Positions 60,050 through 64,000 of a stretch of 64,000 nt of DNA are shown piece by piece. A model generated the notes under the pieces. That model saw only the letters and a program-made list of their open reading frames with translations. It was not told where the DNA came from and made no database searches. Within the stretch, counting starts at the first letter, position 1. Every line of letters begins with the position of its first letter. The translations under genes and the position numbers were made by a program. The stretch comes from Effrenium voratum (Eukaryota > Sar > Dinophyceae > Suessiales > Symbiodiniaceae): contig CAUJNA010003319.1 of assembly GCA_963377175.1 (NCBI GenBank), positions 242,501 through 306,500 of the forward strand, read 5' to 3'.

Positions 60050-60981
60050 CTTGCAGGGCCAGGAATCAACCAGCATCGTCATATGCATCTCCATTGCCAA
60101 AGCTGAGCAGAGCTGAGGTTCAAGCCGGCCACAGGAAGCTCACCATTTCCTCCATGGAGCAGAGCAGGCCACGAGCCCTTTCAGCACCCTGGCGCAAGTA
60201 CCTGCCAACAGATCCCGTCACACATGGGCCTAGCCTGCGTATTCATTGCCTCTCCCCTCGCCACCAGGACATGAGACAACCAAATGTATGCGCCATAGGG
60301 CTGACCACCCCTTGCTCCTTCATTGCACGCTGCTCACCTGGTGACGCGAGTCTTGTCATCACCCTCCGGCAGCTCATGCAAGCACTCCTCAAAGCCAAGA
60401 ACGCCACAGGCTCTATTGAACATTGTGAACATGCTTGGATCAAACGTGGCAGGCCCCTTCAACGGCAATTCACCGTATCCCCAACGCAGGCTCCTCTGGA
60501 TTTGATTCGCCGTTGGCCAGGCGCATCACGGGCTCTGAGGCGGTCTCCGTGCATGCCAACGCCAGGCACAGCAAATGATGCCCCGCAACATGGCGGTTGA
60601 CAGCAATCGCTGTGCTTTTTGCACCTGGCGTCGGTTCAAACATCCCGCACCGCGAGCCGGTCCCAGCTAAAGTTTTCTGAACTTCTCGAAGCGACTTTCC
60701 TACATGCCGCCGGCCTAGCCGTGTTAACAGTGTCTCGCGGGCTGGTCCTCCACATCGAAGGGCAGGTGGCAAAGATGCCAAATTGCCGGTATTTCCGGAA
60801 GGCCTGGAGCAAGAATGGCTGTGAACATTTTGAGGGATGCTGTCAGCTTTGAAGGAGCTCGCGGGAATCGGTGCATGGGCTTCTTGGCATGCAATGCCAA
60901 AACTTTCTTAGGGAGGGGGGGCATTCTGCACCTCATGAAGCAGTCGCTGAAGACCAGACTGCCGTGCTCGTCGAGACGTGC
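59993..60981 (-). CDS. C-terminal part of an unidentified multi-exon protein
   Basis: Gene-level entry. Five exons join without phase conflict: 60,932-60,981 (RQSGLQRLLHE), 60,748-60,803 (AFRKYRQFGIFATCPSMW), 60,338-60,493 (SLRWGYGELPLKGPATFDPS to CLHELPEGDDKTRVT), 60,144-60,201 (YLRQGAERARGLLCSMEEM) and 59,993-60,049 (VCLSGLQKPPPCHCGDFL, stop). The last two internal donors are good GTGAGC sites; others are GT and GA. About 122 residues are recovered. I do not recognise the family; MFNRACGVLGFEECL is the most distinctive run. Whether it is the 3' end of the kinase-like gene at 63 kb is not known. Confidence 0.6.
60144..60201 (-). CDS. Unknown protein, exon 4 of block
   Basis: Acceptor TTGGCAG|GTA, donor GAAATG|GTGAGC. 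YLRQGAERARGLLCSMEEM, helical. Split Arg codon with exon 3. Confidence 0.6.
60338..60493 (-). CDS. Unknown protein, exon 3 of block
   Basis: One base plus 51 codons plus AG between CCAGAG|GAG and CACCAG|GTGAGC. Contains RWGYGELPLKGPATF and ACGVLGFEECLHELPEGDD. The best-supported exon of the block. Confidence 0.65.
60748..60803 (-). CDS. Unknown protein, exon 2 of block
   Basis: Acceptor GCTCCAG|GCC, donor TGGAG|GA (GA type). AFRKYRQFGIFATCPSMW plus split Arg codon. Phase links exons 1 and 3. Confidence 0.5.
60932..60981 (-). CDS. Unknown protein, exon 1 of block
   Basis: Acceptor TGTTCAG|GC, donor CATGAG|GT. In the frame that joins exon 2 it reads TSRRARQSGLQRLLHE. Another frame reads LDEHGSLVFSD and looks kinase-like but breaks phase. 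Confidence 0.4.
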
Positions 60982-61099
60982 CTGAACACAGCTTCGGACC
61001 AATTACAACTGAGAGATTCAGAGCCTCCAATGATGCATGACATGTCGCGACGCGCTTTAACTTCTCATAGCTCGGAACTTGAGGAGCGGGTGAACGAAA

Positions 61100-62020
61100 G
61101 CTAGCAGTTGTTGCATGAGATGGGTCGGTGACAGAGTGGATTCAAAGGTAGCTTGTGTACAACGAGAGGCCCGGCAAGATTCGTAGGATGCGACACGCAA
61201 ACGCACATGGTGGCGTGGCAAACCTTGAAAAATGAAAACAACGAGAGGCGTCAGAAGCTGTCTTAAAGCACCTCTGGGTTCTGCATGCTGCGTGTGCAAA
61301 GATTCTTGCGAGGTGGTTTACTGAGAAGACTGAGGTCTCAAATGAACAAGCTGAATCGGTGGAACATGTAAAAGTTCGTAGCACCAAGTCCAAAACGGGC
61401 AAACCGAGACTGCTGAAACACTGAGCCACTGCCCGGGGGGAGGGGTGGACCAAGGAGGAATCGAGCCTGAGACACGGGGGGGGGGAGGGGGGGGGGGTCT
61501 AAATAATTGATGTTTTTCAATCTTTTCGGCTCAAATAATTGAAAAAATCAATCTTTCCTTGCTTACGCAAGGAGAAACTTCAGCTAGCTAAAGCTAGCTT
61601 TCGTGATTATGGGCTCCTATTCAAAAGAAGTGCAACAACAATGACTTCCGTGCTGTTAATCCAACTGCAATGTGACTGGGACATGCATTGCCTGCGACAG
61701 AAGCCAGAAAACCTGAAACACGTGGCCCCTTGTAGGAATTTGGTTCTTCGGCAACTGGGCAAGCCACCCTTGGTCGCGACATTTGATGGAAGCGGTCTTG
61801 GAGGGGGCAGAGTCACGAGCCCTGGCCCGGCACGTGACGCCCCACTGATTGTCAGGTTTCAACTGGGCGAACCGTCTTGTGGTTGTGTTTGCGATATTCA
61901 TGTCGCTGGTGCAACCCCCCTCTGCGGACTTAGGTCGGGTCGACTTTGAACACTCGCGGTTGTTTAGGGGTGTTTCATGTCGCCACATCGGCAAAGAGCG
62001 AAATAGACAGCCACATGGAT
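61100..62020. other. Gene-free stretch
   Basis: Contains a G-run near 61,470-61,500. Minus frames are open but without convincing exon structure. Confidence 0.35.
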
Positions 62021-62069
62021 ATATATATAAATATATGGCAGATAGACGGATACTAGAGATAGACAACTA

Positions 62070-62072
62070 AGC

Positions 62073-62121
<49 letters not shown>

Positions 62122-62950
62122 TACAGACAGACAGACAGTCAGACGGACAGACGGACAGACGGACAGACAAACAAGCAAACAGAAACATGGATGGCATACA
62201 CACATAAATGGACAAATAGATAGACCGATAGGCAGATAGATGGATAGATAGAAACTTGGCTCGCTGAACAGGCAGATAGCTAAACAAATGGATAGCTAGA
62301 CAGATAGACAGACAAACAGAAAAACAGTTTGTAGCAGGTGAGTAACCAAGCAGAAGCTTTCTTGACACTAGCTAGCTGATAGCTAGACGAACAAAACGCC
62401 ATCGAAAGATAGCTCGATAGACATATAGACAAATAAAGGCTAGGCAGATAGATCGCAATAGATATCTAGGCAAATGGATGGCTAGGCAAACAATGGTTAG
62501 ACAGATGACAGTTCAAGACACACCTTGCTAGACACATAGCAAGCCAGACGGGAACGATAGGTCGACAGATAGCAAGCAGCAAAACACAAAGACAGCGATA
62601 GGTAGGTGGCCGAATTGGACAAAAGAAGCATGGATAGCTAGAAAGATAGACAGCTAGACAATCAAATGGTTGGCCGGTAAGGCAGCAGTAAGCAGACAGA
62701 CAAATAACTAGCTAGACAAGTAGCAAGCTAGACAAGCAGAAAGCTGGACAGATTCATAGCAAAGCAGGCAAGATAGCTGGCTAAACGGACAAGGAGCTAG
62801 CAAGTCAGCACTAGCTAGAACCGATGGGCTGGGTAGCGGAGAACAGAAGAGAGAAGCGAAGTGAAGAGAAGAGGAGAGAAGAGAAAGGAAGAAAACAAGT
62901 GAGAAAAGAGGATGGGAGAGGAGAAGGCGAAAGAAGAGACAAAGCAATCA
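62070..62950. repeat. GACA/GATA-type microsatellite and degenerate continuation
   Basis: About 15 units of GACA at 62,070-62,130 pass into variant GACGGACA, then degenerate GATA/CTAGACA sequence to about 62,800, then a purine GAGAA tract (62,840-62,940). False Ser/Leu/Cys-rich frames cross it. Confidence 0.9.
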
Positions 62951-63268
62951 CAGACAAACAAGACAACCGAAAGGCAAAGTGAACTGAGAACCGAAAAGGC
63001 AAGCAAACATGTAGACAGGAAAAAGGCAGTAGTTCAGTGCAGCACTTCAATTTTCACAGCAGCGTTATTTCTTTGTGAAACTTCAGCGCCCCGGCTAGGC
63101 TGGCTTTACTGGTGTCATGCCATCCATCTCGATAGGTTCACAAAGCCCAAGGCAGCCGAACTGAGAGCTTGCAACTGTGAACCCACAAAACTCAAGAACC
63201 CACCCCAGATATAGATTGCGAAAGGTTGCGAGCCCCCACCCGGCGAAAAAAAACAAACCAGTTGCGGC

Positions 63269-63371
63269 CTCAGAGGGCGGGCTGTCCCACAGTGGGTGCC
63301 GGCGCTCGCAGCAGTACTCCACGGCCGAAAGCACCTCCTCCCCCAGCTTCTCCACGAGCGGCGCGGGCAGC
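63269..63371 (-). CDS. TKL-like kinase exon, alpha-E
   Basis: One base plus 34 codons between GAAAG|GCT and TCTGAG|GC. LPAPLVEKLGEEVLSAVEYC then CERRHPLWDSPPSE. The donor could lie earlier. Confidence 0.65.
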
Positions 63372-63840
63372 CTTTCAGTTGGCCATGGGTCAAAACCCAA
63401 ATCGTACCCTGAACATCCCAACCCCCACTAAAATAGGTTCTAAAATGAATGGTGCACCTATCCCCAGAATGGTACCATTGGTTTTGAACCATGGCCAGTT
63501 GTCATGACTGCTACACAGGTGACGTGACGTGTTCCACCAAGTAGTAACGCAGCCAGCCTGTCTTTCAGCACTGAGAGCAAGCTGCGGGGGAGCAGGGGCC
63601 AAACCAGGACTGGGCTGGGCAGCATAGCCCACCCGAGCAGCTGCACGATGTTCGGGTGAGAAAGCTGAGACGCAACTTCTGCGTCAGCCACCAGTTGCCT
63701 GAAGGACCCCGAATCCCCTTGCCACAGCAAACCCAAACTGGTGGCAAGGCCAAAAGTCCTTGCACTTTGTATTTGAGCCAGATCCGCCTGAGGTTGGCCC
63801 CGGGGCCGAAGGGGCCGCCGCCAGCGCGTGGTGCCTTGAC
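63269..63840 (-). CDS. Tyrosine-kinase-like (TKL) protein kinase, N-lobe part
   Basis: Gene-level entry for a partial gene. Three exons join in phase. Exon 63,788-63,840 begins with VKAPRAGGGPFGPGANL, where VK is the beta-3 Val-Lys. Exon 63,558-63,698 reads LVADAEVASQLSHPNIVQLL then GWAMLPSPVLVWPLLPRSLL, giving the alpha-C Glu, HPNIV and the beta-5/hinge. Exon 63,269-63,371 reads LPAPLVEKLGEEVLSAVEYC, the alpha-E helix. Lys and Glu of the salt bridge are present. The glycine loop should lie above 63,840 and the catalytic loop below 63,269; neither was found. Family (TKL-like) is inferred from 'HPNIVxLLG'. Confidence 0.75.
63558..63698 (-). CDS. TKL-like kinase exon, alpha-C to hinge
   Basis: 46 codons plus split codons between CCTTCAG|GCA and GACAG|GC. 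SQLSHPNIVQLLGWA is diagnostic of a protein kinase N-lobe. Confidence 0.8.
63788..63840 (-). CDS. TKL-like kinase exon, beta-3 lysine
   Basis: Seventeen codons plus AG between CTCTTAG|GTC and CCTCAG|GC. Split Arg codon joins NLR-QLVADAE. The loop GGGPFGPG lies between beta-3 and alpha-C, not the glycine loop. Confidence 0.6.
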
Positions 63841-64000
63841 CTAAGAGGCATCGGCCCTTGAAAGCATCTCACTGCTACTGCCACTCCCACATGGCTCCTT
63901 AAACTCCCGCCAGAAGGGTGAAGCCCTTGGAACGCTGGAGCAGCTTGAACACCTGGAACTGCCACGTTCTACCTCAGACCTAGACGCGATATAATGGGCT

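Noticed and set aside
60338..60493. Resemblance of the stretch before TRVTR to the region ahead of the ABC-transporter signature
   Set aside because: The following exon does not carry LSGGQ or anything like it, and no Walker motifs were seen.
59911..60600. A 229-codon plus-strand frame, the longest without simple repeats
   Set aside because: The minus strand of the same interval has three exons with strong splice sites and matching phase; the plus frame has no splice or domain support and is likely their shadow.
60932..60981. Pseudokinase reading LDEHGSLVFSD with DFG changed to DCF
   Set aside because: That frame leaves a phase that cannot join the next exon, while another frame joins cleanly to four further exons; the kinase-like look is probably chance.

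Overview
This window reads as nuclear DNA of a dinoflagellate, most likely a member of the Suessiales (Symbiodiniaceae or relatives). That placement is inference. It rests on four things visible in the sequence. Coding sequence is chopped into exons of about 30 to 400 bases separated by introns of about 0.1 to 3 kb. Intron donors are a mixture of GT, GC and GA, and acceptors are almost always AG followed by G. Every coding exon I can support lies on the minus strand, as in the unidirectional gene blocks of dinoflagellates. There is an interstitial tract of CCCTAAA-type telomere repeat. No bacterial gene, operon, CRISPR array, rRNA or tRNA was recognised. Most long open frames are spurious; the longest run through microsatellites.

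Layout from low to high coordinates (genes read right to left). 1-750: degenerate AT-rich repeat array. 985-7,990: C-terminal part of a CAMK-like protein kinase, with exons for the VAIK strand, the HPN region, the HRDIK catalytic loop and the DFG loop. 9.3-16.5 kb: single exons of unknown genes, including a coiled coil. 18.2-40.1 kb: a formin. Its FH2 domain could be rebuilt across 14 exons whose reading phases join correctly from exon to exon, spread over 20 kb, followed by a serine-rich tail. 41-42.5 kb: very large TATG and TGTGTC microsatellites beside a possible proline-rich FH1 exon. 42.7-55.2 kb: scattered exons of unidentified proteins, the best being a two-exon block at 52,985-53,743. 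55.3-59.9 kb: nothing recognisable. 59,993-60,981: five phase-consistent exons of an unknown protein with its stop codon. 61-63 kb: non-coding, with a GACA/GATA-type array. 63,269-63,840: N-lobe of a second, tyrosine-kinase-like kinase, cut by my ability to follow it rather than by the sequence.

Together these are signalling (two kinases) and actin-cytoskeleton (formin) genes transcribed in one direction. The most informative observation is the splice system: in the formin, 7 of 14 assigned donors are GC, 5 are GA and only 2 are GT, and nearly every intron is bounded by AG|G on both sides, as expected for introns inserted like mobile elements (introners). Exon limits come from reading splice motifs and phase by eye; no alignment or transcript was available.
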